Source of the DNA: Eudorina sp. 2006-703-Eu-15
Taxonomy: Eukaryota; Chlorophyta; Chlorophyceae; Chlamydomonadales; Volvocaceae
DNA: 64,000 bases
Reading direction: 5' to 3'
Assembly (NCBI GenBank): GCA_003117195.1
Contig: BDSI01000101.1
Location: 399,334 to 463,333, forward strand
Shown: positions 23,901 to 37,594 of the stretch, piece by piece
Layout of the letters: the number at the start of each line of letters is the position of its first letter
Numbering within the stretch: position 1 is the first letter of the stretch
The notes under the pieces: generated by a model
Database searches by the model: none
Seen by the model: only the letters and a program-made list of their open reading frames with translations
Told to the model about the DNA's origin: nothing
Position numbers and translations under genes: made by a program

Positions 23901-26900
23901 CACACCAACACCCTCCACCCGGTACCTCCCACTGCGCCCTTCCTTCGTCCCCTCCGCGCCCCAGGTCCCGGTCCCGCCTTGGTGCGGCACTGCCTGGGTC
24001 CCTCTCGCCACTTGGGGCCGCGGCCGCTTCACGCCCGTAGATCGGCCGCCACCCAGCACCAGCCGACATCGCGTGGACCGGGGGCCACAGGCCGTATGCG
24101 TGGTCAGGTTAGCCCTGCTGGTGTTGTTCTTGCTGTTCTCGCTGCTGCACCCTGCGACCGCAATCGCCCTGACCGCATCCCCCCGGGGTCGGTTCGCACC
24201 TTCCAGCATCCGCTCCATGTTCCCCAGCGGCCTGTTCCAGATGTAGATGTGCAGCTGCGCCTTGGCGGCCGTGACGCCCACCACGTGCTCGCTGTCGCAG
24301 GAGAAAGTGGCGCTGCGCCAGGGGGTGCGCTCCACCGCGTTCTGGAAGTCGCGCACGGGCCGCAACAGACCCGCCTCGCCGTGCAGCAGCGACCCCGACT
24401 TGACCGCCTGGCGCAGGTGCAGGTACAGTGCAGGGGCAGGTGCGGGTGCAGGAGGGGCGGGGCAGCGGGGGGCAAGGGAAAAGGGGGTTGGAGGGGCTTG
24501 GATGCGCCGGAAGCACTTGCCCCCCCTTCAAGAAGTAGTTGTGCCACGTAGGCGCTCTAATGCGCAGACCCACTTGGCACATTTAGTGCATGCGATTCAA
24601 GAGCTGGTCCGAGGCGGTGTAGACCCGTTATGTGTCCGGCCCGGCCGGTCCCGAGCTCAGCCAGTGTGGGAGCCGGCCTAGGGTGTTAGGGACCGACATG
24701 GGTGGCAGGCTGGCAAACGCAACCCAACAAAGTTTGCGCGCAATGGGCCCTTGCCCGCAGAGAAGCAATGCCGCCAGCTCATCAGGGTGAGCCCGCCGTA
24801 GCCCGCCGTAGCCCGCCGTCGCCCCCCCGCTTGCCTTACACCCACCCACCCGCTTGCCCTTGCCTTTTCCCCCAACCCAGCCATCCGCTCCCGCCCTTTA
24901 TGTTCCTCGCCACCGTCCCTCCCCCGCTTTTATTGCTGCCGAGGCACCCACCGAGCGGTTGGCGAGCGCCTCCACCACCTGCGCCTCACTGGGCACGTCC
25001 GCGTCCGCCAGTGACGCCCGGCTCGCCACCTCGTACATCCGTACTCTTTGGTCCGTACACGTCGCCAGCAGCAGCGTGCCTTTGCGGTTCAGCTCGAGAT
25101 CCACCACCCTCGCCGAGTTGGGCAGCTGCGTGCGTGTGCGCATGCGTGTGTAGGGGGGGCGATGTGCGGGAAGTGAGGTGGGGATCGGTCGCTCGGCTCT
25201 ACCCCGGGTGTCCGCCTCCGCTACCCCAGGAAGCGGGTCTCCCGGGGCGCGGGGAGATGTGAAGTGGCGCGAGGGGCGGCAGGAGGAGGGAAGCGACGGA
25301 AAGAGGAGGGAAGGGACGGAGGCAGGCGCGCGGCGCCGCCAAAGCCCCTCGGACGCAGCGGCATAGGTCCCGCCAGGGGCAGAAGAGAACAGCAACAGTA
25401 CGCCCTGGGCAGCGAAAGGCTCCTCCACTGGGAGTTACCAGGACGGCAGCTGGGGCGCATCTGCCGCGTTCGGGCGCTGCACGTCTCCGCGTCCCCCTCG
25501 CCCCCCTCGCGGCGCCAGCTGCCCTGCCCGCTCCATCCACATCCACGCCCCCCCCTCTCCACTACTCCACGTGGCGCCCTTAAAATCGTGGAGGGCTGCA
25601 ATGCGGCCTTCTGGAAGTGTTGGTGGAGGCGGGGCCGTCTTCGCTGAGGGTGCTGACGCCCGGCACTATCCCATTCCCCCTCCGCGCAGCGACCCCGCCC
25701 CCGCCCCGCCCCCACTCACGCGCACAACGTCAATGATCTTCCTCGTGGCCACGTCCACCACCGAGAGCGCGCCTCTGAGCTGGCTGCCGATGATCATGTC
25801 GCCTTGGCGGTTCAGGATCGCAATCATGCCGCCCGCCGCGGCCCCGGCAGCGCCTGCGCCATATCCACGCACCGGGACCGGCTCCGCGCCGTCGCCTGCG
25901 TCCGGATCCAGGAAGGCATCAGGGCGCGACCAAGGGGGCGCCTCTCTGTCCGGTGTCCGCCCTTTGCCTTTTCTCTCAATTTGACTCCGGGCACAGTTGC
26001 AGGCGAGCCCGAGGGCACTTTTCCAATTGGCCAATGTAACAGCAGTTTGTGGCCAATCTACAGCCAGCGATCTGCAGCCGATCTCGTCCGCGTGGAAACG
26101 GATCCCCGTCGCGCTGCTCCCCTCGGCGCTGCAGTCCGCAGCGCAGGACGGGCGACGGCGGGGGTTGAGGGACTCACGGGGGCGCACAGGGCCTGCCAGC
26201 TTGTGTCGCACCCCGCCGGCTGCGAGTGAGGCCAGGTAGCTGCCCCGCCCGTCCAGACGCCAGGGGAAGGGAGCCCCTGGGAGCCCCTTTCAACGCGCAC
26301 GGCAGCTCAGCAGCGCGGCGGCGCGGCTCTGATCCTATTGTTCTACACAGCCAGATAGGGACGCCCTCTCGGGGCCTCATGGCAGTGTACCCGGCAGTGG
26401 GCCCGTGTAGCGGTCCCTGCCCGCCGGTCCCGTGCGCGGGCGTCGCGGCGGCACCCACCCGTCTGCGGCAGCGGCTCCGTCTGCTGCGAAGTGAGGTCCA
26501 CCAGGACGGGCGGCCCCTCCGTGAGGCTCACCACGGCGAGGTGCGGCGGGCGGGGCGACAAGCTCACCCGCAGCACCGCGGACCGCAGGCCCACACGGCA
26601 TACCTGTCAGCCGGTGGGGAGTGCAGGGGACGGGGTTCGGTACCCTTACCTCAGTTGGGGTAAGGGGGGCGCGTTAAGGGAGGAGCGCTCGTGGGACAGC
26701 TCTCGCGGGAGGCGGGACTAGGAGTGCCCGACGGCGGGGTTCAGGCGCCGCTTGGTTGTAGCTCCTGCCGGGAGGGGATGCAGCCCTTGGGTTGGTGTGT
26801 TAACACGGCCAAGCAGGTCAAGCAGGACGCCAGTCACGGACGCGGGCCGGCGGCATGAGCCCGCTGCGCCGCACTCGGTCGCCACACACACCTTGGAGCA

Positions 26901-27338
26901 GGATATGAGGTCCCACAGGATGATGCTTTGGTCCTCGGAACCGGACAGAAGGTTCCGTCCGCTCCGAGACCATGCGACGGAGGTGACGGTGGCGCTGCGT
27001 CCGCGGCAAGGGTCCAGCTTGGGTGTTGCGGACGCAGTGAATGCGCGTACGCAGGGCACAGGTTCCCCATACGGCTTACCTGTGGCCCAGCAGGACAGCC
27101 GCCACACCTCTGGTATCGAAATCCCAGATGACGACATGCCCTTCCTTCGTGCCAGCTGCGAGCCGTGTGGGGTAGAGGAGCAAGCCGGCGTGGGCCTAAC
27201 CGGAAACGCGCGGGAAACAGGAACCTTGACGCATACCGACCACGCACCCGCCAATAACGTCCCCCTCCGATTGAAGGACATGCAGAAGGCTGAGCCATGT
27301 TCAAGGTACTCCTCGATCACTTCGGGTAACTCCACGCT
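20980..27338 (-). CDS. RBBP5: RBBP5/Swd1 homologue, WD40 subunit of COMPASS
   Basis: Minus-strand exons: 27338-27248, 27155-27080, 26994-26892, 26603-26459, 25895-25720, 25125-24952, 24407-24200, 23430-23336, 22846-22745, 22288-22118, 21645-20980; all phases agree (about 668 residues plus an unresolved first exon). The N-terminus [11 protein letters not shown] and later [31 protein letters not shown] and GRIYIWAK match WD blades of plant RBL and human RBBP5. The segment [16 protein letters not shown] followed by [11 protein letters not shown] is the diagnostic part that activates MLL-type methyltransferases and binds ASH2L. SSDDEEGG plus LLYLPV follows. The C-terminal exon is a low-complexity Gly/Gln-rich tail ([19 protein letters not shown]). 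It acts in the nucleus in histone H3K4 methylation. The start codon lies upstream of 27338 and was not resolved. Confidence 0.95.
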
Positions 27339-27861
27339 CTGGAAAGGATCTGTTTTAAATGCCAGGAATCGCTCTTAGTCCTTGGCGTTCCACAATACTT
27401 CCACAATACAGCCCATTCTGCATGATAGGTCTCGCATACCTAGTAGTCGCCGGTTCATTGTCAACACGGTGTACCGAAAGCATGCGACCGCAAGCCTTAC
27501 ATCGCATCAACATCAACCTTACTACCACCATTAAATGTAACCAAGGTATTCCTCACAGCACAATTCTGAGGCCTCATTCTCCTTGGAAGGGTACAGACAT
27601 TGTGCTCGTCCAACCGCTTCACAACTGCGAGACGGACTTCAATGCAGCTGCAAGCTGCAACACAATCGCTTTCGAGTACTGTAGCAACGCTCATGATTGC
27701 TGTACTTATAAGACATATATTACATTGAGATTTGCAGAAGTGTTGCATCAACCGCACAGTGCGTTGTATTCAATACAGTCACTCTTTTGTTCAAGATACA
27801 TGGTCGATTGATTAAGTTTCCGATGGACATGTAACATCTGTGCGTTGGGAGCCCGTTACTT
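27339..27861. promoter_or_regulatory. Divergent 5' region of RBBP5 and TBC genes
   Basis: AT-richer sequence than its surroundings, holding the unresolved first exon of RBBP5 (-) and the promoter/5' UTR of the TBC gene (+). A possible RBBP5 first exon ends at a strong GTAAGG donor near 27507, but the phase needs an unusual acceptor, so I do not assign it. Confidence 0.45.
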
Positions 27862-30800
27862 ATGGAATACGCGAAGGGTTTGCTCCACCGCGCTAAGGAG
27901 CTTGCAGTGCAAACAGCACAGGAAATCAGGACAGGAGTACAGGAGCAGCGGGACTCGCCCTCCACAATCCTGTCGCCAGCGGCCACCCTTTCGTCGGTTC
28001 AGACCGTAGAAGCACGAGTTGGCCGCTTCAAGTCGGAGCTTCGAGGGTCAAGCATTAACCTTCACAACTTGAAACGTTTGGCGTTCAATGGAATACCGGA
28101 CTGCGGGAACCTTCGGGCGACGGTTTGGAAGGTGCGCGTCTTCCCGCGCGGTCCCCGCCGAAATGGCGTCGTGCGGCTCCCGTGCCACCCCTGCGCCCAC
28201 CGTGAGCGGGGTGATGCACCGCCTTTGCACCGCCCCGTGCGGATTAGGCGGCCACAGCATTGCGGCCGGTGTCATGCCTGTGGTTGCATTTGTAATTTTT
28301 GCCGCGGCGCAATCTTGGGACAGCATGCGTTCACGTCGTGACCGTGATTCGATCCCACTCGGCGGCCAACGATCGGAGAGGCCTAGCATGGATCCATCAT
28401 CCATGCACCCTTACCGTGGAAACCCCCGTGCACAGCTGCTGTTGGGTTACCTGCCGCTCAACCCGGAGGACTGGAGCAAAGAACTCGCCAAACGGCGAAC
28501 GATGTACCACGTGTTCTGCCAGGTGCGGTGATTGGGTGGACGTTGGTTGTGCGTGGCCATCGACCCACATCGGCTGTGCCCCCACGTGGGAGCGGCGCAA
28601 CGGCATAATGTGGCATGGGCATGGTTTCCCTTCTGACACCTGGAACGCATAGATCTCCACTCCCACACCTCTCTCGCGGCCCGGTTCGCCTAGGCCTGTC
28701 CAACATGTGTTTGTGAGCCGCTGGATTCCAGGTATGCGATAGCAGGCCGTGGCCGAAAACCCTATTCACATGTGCGGGGTATGGGTCCTGCGTGCGGGGG
28801 GGGGGCAGAAAGGCAATTCATGCCGGTCAGGCGACGCGATGCCGCATCCGCGCACACTGATGCACTAACCCACTAGTCTCGTGGCCCCGCGGCGGTGCCG
28901 TGATGTCGCCTGCCTTGCGGACGCAGGAGTTGATCGTGGACCCCAAGCGGGAGTCGGAGTACTACAGCGCTGGCAGCTCGGGGGGAACTCCGCCTGCTGT
29001 GGAGCGCGTCACCGTGGTGGCTAACCGGGTGAATTCAGCGCCGGGGGCGTTGTTGGTGCCTGAGGGCTCTGGTGGCTCGTGTGGAGTGGTGGGTGGCCGA
29101 TGAGAGATCGTGAAGGCGGTTGTGGCAATGCCGCCGCCACTGCGTCACTCCCTCGTGCATGCGCACGCGCCGGTCCTCATTCGTGTGCCTGCGTTTGCAA
29201 CTCCGTTTGGGTAACGTGGAAAGGAAAAATGCCCCATGAGGCTCCAGGGGGGGCTCCCATTGCCCCTACAGTGGGGCCATAGTGGGGCCGCAGTGAGCCC
29301 ATGAGCCGATCCCGTGTCCGGGACACAGAAGAAGTCCTGCACGCCGTTGACACACGAGTCTGTGTGTCCGTGGGGAAGACCGTATCCGTTTCACAATCTT
29401 TTTTTGAACGTGCAGCTGCCGAAAGTGTGCTCACCGCTTGCCACTTTGGATTATTTCTCATCTGGGTTCCGCTTATCTGGGTTCCACACAGCCATTCGCG
29501 TCAGACGGCCTTGTGTACGGGCATCAGCCCCGGATGTACAGGCCACAGGCGCGACTCTGTTTGACGCGCCTGCCCCCTCCCCTCCCTTCCCTTCCCGGTG
29601 GCCACCTGCGCCGTACAGCCTGTGGACGACCATCCGCTGTGCCTATCGCAGACGTCGAAGTGGAACACCTACTTCAAGGTATGGCATTCTAAAGGGCACA
29701 GGGCGTTAGCAACTTCATCCAAGGTGGCTGCCGCGTGCTTTCCTGTCATGGGTCGGTGCCTGGTTGGGAGAGGGAGGGGAAGGAAGGTCGTCGACAGAGT
29801 GAGCACGCAGGGCAGCGAGCTGCGGCTGTCCCGCCAACAGAAAAGGGGGCCACCGCACACATAAACGTTGTGAGTCTTGTGGTGACCGCAATACGGAATC
29901 CCCTCCTGCAGCATCAGAGCCTTACGGCGCGGCTTTGGATGATCCTGGGGTCCGTGCACTGAGGCATGCCGAAGTAGGGCACCAGCAGCGGGTAGTACAC
30001 AGCAGGGGCACACAGTGTAGCACAGGGGACTGAACCGTAGACAAGTAATGCAATTGTGACTTTGTGAGGAGGAGGAGGAGGAGGAGGAGGTTGTAGGCGT
30101 TGTGCACCGTATCGCGCACAGGTGTGTGCCTCGCTGGCCCCTTCCAGGCCCCACCCAGGCCTCATGCTCGTCGTGTCTTCCAGCGGGCCGCACCCCCAAC
30201 CTCCGCCATCTGGTTGGGCCCCTCCCCCCACTCCCTGGCCAGGACTCTGAGGTCATGGTGCAAGTGGAGCGCGACGTGCTGCGGACGCACCCGGACATGC
30301 ACTTCTTCACGGGGGACACGCCCGAGGCGGAGGCGCACCGGGAGGTGAGCGCGGGCCGGCGGTGGGTGCGGAGATGTGTTGGGTGGTTGGATGGCTGCGA
30401 GATATGTTGGACGTGTGCGGGGTGGGGCACGGCTTTGAGCCGTTGACCCCCGCGGATCGATTTTCATCAAGCGGGCTCAATGTGTCAGGTGGTCTGAGAA
30501 GAGCCACGCCCGCTGCCGCACCTAGCGCTGCCGTCCTCTGGGTTTCTGGAGGGTTTGATCGTCGCTGTTCAACGCCTTGTGTCAGGAACTCAGGATGTGC
30601 GCCCGGTCGTGTTGCCCATTCCAGGATGTCGGTGCGACACACGTGCGCTGTTTGTGAGAGGCCGTGCTGAGCCTGCGTTAGAGCGCTTACCGTATCACAC
30701 ACCCGTGACGCACGCCGCTCGCCTTGCCGTGGTGCTGGGTGCGCAGGACATGAAGCGCGCGCTGTTCATGTACGCGAAGCTCAACCCCGGGCTGCGGTAC

Positions 30801-31898
30801 ATCCAGGGCATGAACGAGCTCATAGCGCCGCTGTACTACCTCTTCCGCACCGACACCTCGGACCCGGATGCGTCTCGGTACGCGGAGGCGGACGCGTTTT
30901 GGTGCTTCATGGAGCTCATATCGGACTTCCGCGACCACTTCTGTCAGCAGCTGGACAACGCGCAGACGGGCATCAAGGCCACGATCCGGCGGCTCATGGA
31001 GGTGCTGCAGTACCACGACAAGGAACTGTGGTACCACATGGAGATGGTGCACAAGGTAAGGTGCAAGGGTGTAATGGTAGGGGCCGCAGGGGGGAGCGGG
31101 GGGGAGCGGGGGCTTCGTCCATCCCAACATCGGCGATTATCGGTTGGTTGTTCTTTTGCGGGGTCGCTGTCTTGATTGACATAGGGGGAGGGGGTGTGCA
31201 CCGCCACCGATTTGGGCGGTGGAGGGGCGCCGCTCCTCGCTCCACGGGCTTACGAGGGGAGGGGGGAGTTGCGCGATGACGGCTCACGGCGAGAACGCGC
31301 GCACGGGAAGGGGTAAATGCCCATCGGCAATGGCTGCTCGTCGTGCCGTGGGTGCTGGAGCTGGTCGGGTGTACCGTAGGGTTGACACGTTCGGTTGCGA
31401 CGTTCAGGGCAGTCCCACGGGAAGCTTTGGGGCGTGAGAGCACGGTAAACACCGTATGTCTGTGTGATGCAATGCGAGGTCGTGTGCGTGTTAGCCTGTT
31501 AGGTGGCCACACAACGACTTGTCCGTCCCGCGGTCCCCTCCCGAAGCAGAGTGTACGGCGATCCGCCCAATTTAGTTTTGCACCTCGCAACCTCTCTGCA
31601 GGTGGACCCGCAGTTTTACGCGTTCCGCTGGCTAACGCTCTTGCTCAGCCAGGAGTTCGCCTTCCCCGACGTGCTGCGCATTTGGGACACTATCCTCAGC
31701 GATCCGCACGGCCGGATGGACTGCCTCCTGCGGATATGCGTCGCCATGATACTGAACGTGGCTCCGATCCTTCGTCAGGGCGACTTCACAGTGATCTTGA
31801 AGACGTTACAGCGATACCCGCCGGTCGACGTCAACGACTTGCTCAAGAGGGCGGCCGAAATGCCGCCGTGCAGCGCCATCCTCGGGACACGGGTTTAG
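27862..31898 (+). CDS. TBC1D13: TBC1D13-type Rab GTPase-activating protein
   Basis: Exons: 27862-28131, 28436-28522, 28927-29028, 29619-29678, 30243-30344, 30747-31055, 31602-31898; every junction is phase 0 and the product is 408 residues. TBC GAPs stimulate GTP hydrolysis by Rab proteins in membrane traffic; human TBC1D13 acts on Rab35. The Arg finger is in GIPDCGNLRATVWK (Arg85). The Gln finger is in LNPGLRYIQGMNE (Gln227). TSKWNTYFK, AEADAFWCFMELISDFRDHF, FYAFRWLTLLLSQEF and RIWDTILSDP are family blocks in the expected order. Both catalytic fingers are intact. Introns are of moderate length and hold G-rich tracts. Confidence 0.95.
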
Positions 31899-32194
31899 GG
31901 TAGTGCAACTATGTCGCTCGCGAGTGGCAGGTTGTTAGGCAGGCTCGAAGGCAGGAGTTCTCGAAAGTGTTTATAGCAGAGCTGGCTCAGAGGGAGAGTT
32001 GGGGAGCGCAAGCGTGAAGGCAGGGTGTGCAAGCAGGCCATAAACCTTCGTAAATGTCGGTGTTCTCTTCAATCTTACATGTACTGTGTAGGTTTATCAT
32101 AATGATTTGCGTTGGAGCCATGCTAGGATCATGAAATTTATTGGTCGCAAGGTCGTACATCGAGGCGGCTCCACAAGCACAGGCTCCACCCATT

Positions 32195-32199
32195 TGTAA
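32195..32199 (+). terminator. TGTAA poly(A) signal (TBC gene)
   Basis: TGTAA about 297 nt after the TBC stop and only about 62 nt before the next ATG, so the two transcription units are tightly packed. Confidence 0.5.
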
Positions 32200-32260
32200 C
32201 CAAACGGCAAGAGGTCTTTCCATTTCCAACTAGCTTTACGTTTTACTGAACTAGTTGAGA

Positions 32261-33188
<928 letters not shown>

Positions 33189-33724
33189 GCGGCTTGGAAT
33201 GCACGGCAGCAGCAGCAGCACTGGTGCTTTCGGATGCCGCCATCCAATGCGAGGGCAATCCAATGTGGCTTGGAGCATCGGACCCCGCTCGTGAAGAGCG
33301 ATGGGCCAGGGCCCCCTCACCCAAAAAGCAGCTGGGAACCTGTGCGGAGAACCGTCCTGCTCTTGGTGGTGACGGGAACGTGACCCAAATGGGTCGACTG
33401 GAGGTATCGGAGTTTTTCGTCTGTTGGGAGACGCTGCTCGAACACCACCAGCACATGATGGGCGATTTCTGTAGGCCGGGACAAGACAAGCGGTCGATTT
33501 GACGACTTTGTGAACGACTTTGTGAAGTATCAGAACAGACCCGTCTGTAGGTTCATCGTGGCGAAAATTTTGTGGGCGCATGACGAGTGCGGATCACGCA
33601 GGCCTTGATAACCCCGCAAATGGGTGCGGACCGAAGGAGTTCATGGGCTTCCGGTGGGATAAGCGCCTGCCGGGTAGATGCACGATTGGATGACATCACC
33701 ATCCTAGGGGACCTGGGTGTTGAT

Positions 33725-33729
33725 TGTAA
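33725..33729 (+). terminator. TGTAA poly(A) signal (uS10 gene)
   Basis: TGTAA about 540 nt downstream of the uS10 stop. No earlier TGTAA was noticed in this 3' UTR. Confidence 0.45.
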
Positions 33730-34191
33730 TCTTAATGGTCCATGACGTGCGTGAGGCACATCGTCAGCGTCATGTGAGCAACGTACGCATCTAACTTGCA
33801 CAAGAAGCACGTAGGTGGATGACACCGTCCTCGGCACATTGATCGTTCAGGGCAATATACGCCAAGTCAGGTCGCTTCACGCTCGTCAGCTCGCTGAGGC
33901 CTGAAACAATCACCCGAAACCTTGATCACCCGCATATACACAGGGGATCGTATGGATACCCAGTGAAGCGTTCATCAGTGTAGCATCTTACGTGGACATA
34001 ACTATAATCACGGACACACAAAGATCACACAGGAAGCAATAACGAACCAGGGCTAATTGGGGGTACCCCTCACAACCACAGTGACCATTGGTACAGCGGC
34101 CTTGGCATTTTTCCACAATCTACCATGCTGAAGCATCCTACAAAATTGAATTGGTCACTCTCGCACGCGCCGTGCCGCAATCCTCCTCACG
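33730..34191. other. Intergenic between convergent uS10 and trehalase genes
   Basis: AT-richer sequence with no supported open frame. It probably contains the 3' UTR of the minus-strand trehalase. Confidence 0.5.
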
Positions 34192-37100
34192 TCAATGACC
34201 GCACGCGCACTTCCTCTGCAGCAGCGCCATGAGAACTCCGTTGCTCCACCCGAAGCCCACCTGTGGCACGTACTCGCCACCGCCCCCCACACACCCCGGG
34301 GTGTAGCCATTGTACTTCTCGTGCATGTGGCCGGTAGCCCGCCAAGCCGACAGGTTAGCCTGCAGCCAGTTGTTCGCCATCTGGTCAGCCAGCGCCGCGG
34401 CCCCATCAACACCCGATGCCGACACCGCCTCGATGGCCATATGCACCAGCGGCGGCCAGGCGTTGGGCGCGTCCCACTGCTGGCCCGACTGGTACAGCGA
34501 TGTCAGCAGTCCCCCGGGCTGTATGAGGCCAGACTTGCGGAGGCCGGCGACGGCAGCCTCCGCCTGCGGGCTGCCACCCTCGGCGAAGCCGCACCATAGC
34601 GGCACCCAGTTGGAGGCGTATGTGCCTGAGCGCCGCTCGACGTCGTGTACAGCGGCCGTGCTGCAATCCGCGCCAATGGCATCGGCACGGGCTGAGGAAG
34701 CTGCGGCGCTGGTCGGGTCCTGTTGCGACTGACGAGTGAAGCACTGGGCGCCATCCGGACCGAGATGCCGCTCCGGAGCCGCCTCAACCACCGGCAGTGT
34801 CCCCGAGGAGCTGTCCCTGAGGATGAGGTCGTGCCAGCAGCCATCTGCGGGGCTCCACATGAGCGTGTTGACGGCGCGAAGGCGCGCGGCCGCGTGCGCC
34901 GTGTACTCGTCCCGCAGCCGCGTGTCTCCAAGATGTCCCGCGATGGCGGCGATGTCCCGCTCCATGCGGTACAGCCATGCGTTGAGGTCGACGGGGACGA
35001 TCTGCACGAAGAGCGACGACCGTGAGTACTGCTGGCCAAGCACCAAGGGGCCACCTCACCCGGATGCATTTTTTTGCATGTGCAGGAAATGGTCTGGCCG
35101 GCAGTAAGGTACCGGTTAATCAGGTGCTTGCGGCTACAGCGCCGATGGATGCCCTTTGCCATGCCATTGTGTAACGACCAGCAGTTCGCGACTCCGCACA
35201 AGGTACTTATCCCCGAGCTCAAAAGCATCTGTGCTGGCCGTGCGTGCACACCTGTGTCGTCCGGGTGTATTTCAAGCCGTCGCCGTCCACGAACCAGCGG
35301 CTGCTGAAGTCTGCGCGTGACACAAAACACCGGTGTCAGGGTAGAAGGGGCATGCCAGGCATGGGGCCAGCCTCATCTCCTAACCCCCAGCTCACCCCAT
35401 CCCGACTCAGCGGCACTCGCCACGTCGCAGTACAGCGCGGCCGCCGCCTGCCCGCTCACGCCAGCTGCAGTCGCCAACTCAACGTCCTCCCTGTACGGAC
35501 AAAATGTGCGACTCGGTGTACGGCATTCAGTGTCGCCAGTTGACCCGAATAACCAGTGCGGCCAGCACGGAACCGTTTCAAAGTGTGCACACAAAGTCAT
35601 TCGAAAACCCTCTGAGGCGTGCCTGTGTCGATCTTTTCGTAGTCACTCCTTAACTCTGTTCTCGGGGTTCTTTGGCAAGAAGCCGGTCTCAGAAACCCAC
35701 TTTGCTGCGGTTCGCAGCTGGCGATCGCACGAGCAAATGAAGAGATCACTGTCCTAAGCATGAACGCGTGCAAGTCGTTTCGAAAGTATGCCATACAAGC
35801 CGAACCGCCGAGGCGTGCAACACCCGAACGATGGATCGGTGCGCAGTCCTTGGTAGGTGTCGATGAGATCAGGCGCCTTCGAGCTATCTGGGCCCGATCG
35901 GGACTCAGGGTCCACCTTGTAACGGTTCCATTGCATACCCTAACGCGCATTAGCCAGACAACATCCTCAAGCAGATCACGCAAACCAGGCAAAGTAGTAC
36001 CAACCAATAAAGGACATATGGAAAACACCATGGACATGAGCCACATGTACCGAGGGGTCGTGTCGGCCGCCCACACCTGAAACTCTCTGGCCGGGGCCCA
36101 TACAGCTCGGCGTGGTAGCGGCTCAACGCGAAGACCTCGCGATCACCACTGGGTACGCAGCCCGCCGCTTGCCCGTAACTCCCACCGCCGAGCCTCTCCT
36201 GCTCCGCCGGCTCACAAAGTCGCACTTGGACCGCCTTTTTGCCCACGTTCCAGTACCGGTGCTGTGTCACAAGCCGCGGAAGCGCTTCGCGCAGCAGGCT
36301 GTCATCGCCCTCGGCGCTCCAAACCGCCATGACCATGGCGCTGAGCAGGGGCGGCTGGCTGCGGTTGGTGTAGTAAGTGCGCGCCCCGTTCGGCACGAAG
36401 CCCCACACGTCCACTAAGTGGAGCAGGTTGCGCAGGAGTTGCTTTGCGGCAGGCACCAGGTCGCAGGCCAGCAGGCCGCGAATGATCCAGTACGAGTCCC
36501 AATTACTGGGGGTAGAATTACAGTCAGGCAGATCGGGCGCCAGGCTTGGGGACGGAAAACCCGTGCGCTCGGGCAAGGTACGGTTTGCGACATTTGGGAT
36601 GGATGAATGAATTGTTACAGCGAACTCTGTGCTATGCGAACAGGGATTCCGTGCACCAGAGGACAACCTTAACGAAACCCCCACGGCCCCAAGTGGCCGC
36701 GGTGTATGCAAAGCTGCAGTTCGGTGTTCTGGCAGCTGGCTCATTCCATGCGCATCCCTCGGCCAGTCCTTCCGCTTAGAACTGGTAAGGGCCACACTCA
36801 CTAGCACTCTCGGAAGCGATCTCCGGGGACGATGAAGGGGAAGGGCAGCGGCAGTAGCGTGTGGCGGTCTGAGCGGTCCACCGCCGTTGGGCACACCTTC
36901 ATATATTCATGTTGGCGAAGCCGTCCGTGAAATGCACTTTCCAAACACCCGCGTAAGGAAGGACGCAGACCTCAACACTACATTCCTCCGGTATAAAACT
37001 TTGTCACGAGAGTACCGGGAACAAGACGACGAAAAGGCCGGAAACGATCAAAAATAGTTCGACCCAAGTGCATCAATCGTTAGCATAGATCCATCAGGAG

Positions 37101-37594
37101 ATGCCCAAGAACCTGGGTGTTCATGTGAAGTGGAGCTTACCTGTCGGCACAGGGTTTTCCACAACCCATGCACGGCAGCGCCCAGGTCACGCACATCGGG
37201 ATCCGATACTCCAACCAACCAGCACGGCGGTGTCTCGTGCCAGCCAGGCGGGAGCACGGCCTTGAGGTCACTGTCACAAATGAAAGTGTCGGACTAAGAC
37301 GCCACATGCCGGATGACTGTGGTGGTAACCCCGGCTCGTAACCCACCTTCCTGGCAAGCCGAAATTCCTGTCAAGGAATTGCTTCAAAAGCTCTTGCGTC
37401 AAACCCACAGATGTCACTTCCGCCCAGTCGTCGGCAACATCATCCCAGCTACGCTTCACGGGGCAGTCAACGAAATGCTTGGAGTCCGCGAATACATTCA
37501 ATGAAGATACTTGCTCCATAATCTGACGCCATATCACATCTTTCTGGAGGGTTGGCTTTCCTGGCAGAACCACGACTTTGCCCTGCGCAACCAT
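34192..37594 (-). CDS. TRE1: Trehalase, glycoside hydrolase family 37
   Basis: Minus-strand exons: 37594-37347, 37270-37141, 36896-36802, 36505-36077, 35490-35396, 35310-35252, 35028-34192; phases agree and give 630 residues, the usual length. It hydrolyses trehalose to two glucoses. Family blocks in order: DSKHFVDCPVK; PGDRFRECYNWDSYW (signature 1 is normally PGGRFREFYYWDSY); ESGWDFSSRWF with the catalytic Asp at about 333, its codon split by an intron; QWDAPNAWPP at 536-545 (signature 2, Gly to Ala); HEKYN with the catalytic Glu at about 589. The ATG at 37594 follows an in-frame stop, so it may be the start. A 5' exon with a signal peptide cannot be excluded because an acceptor-like TTTCAG lies just before it. 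Both catalytic residues are intact. Confidence 0.95.

Noticed and set aside
27497..27757. First exon of RBBP5 encoding …NGGSKVDVDA
   Set aside because: The donor GTAAGG is good, but its phase fits only if a weak GAG acceptor replaces the strong TTTCCAG at 27339. Left unresolved.
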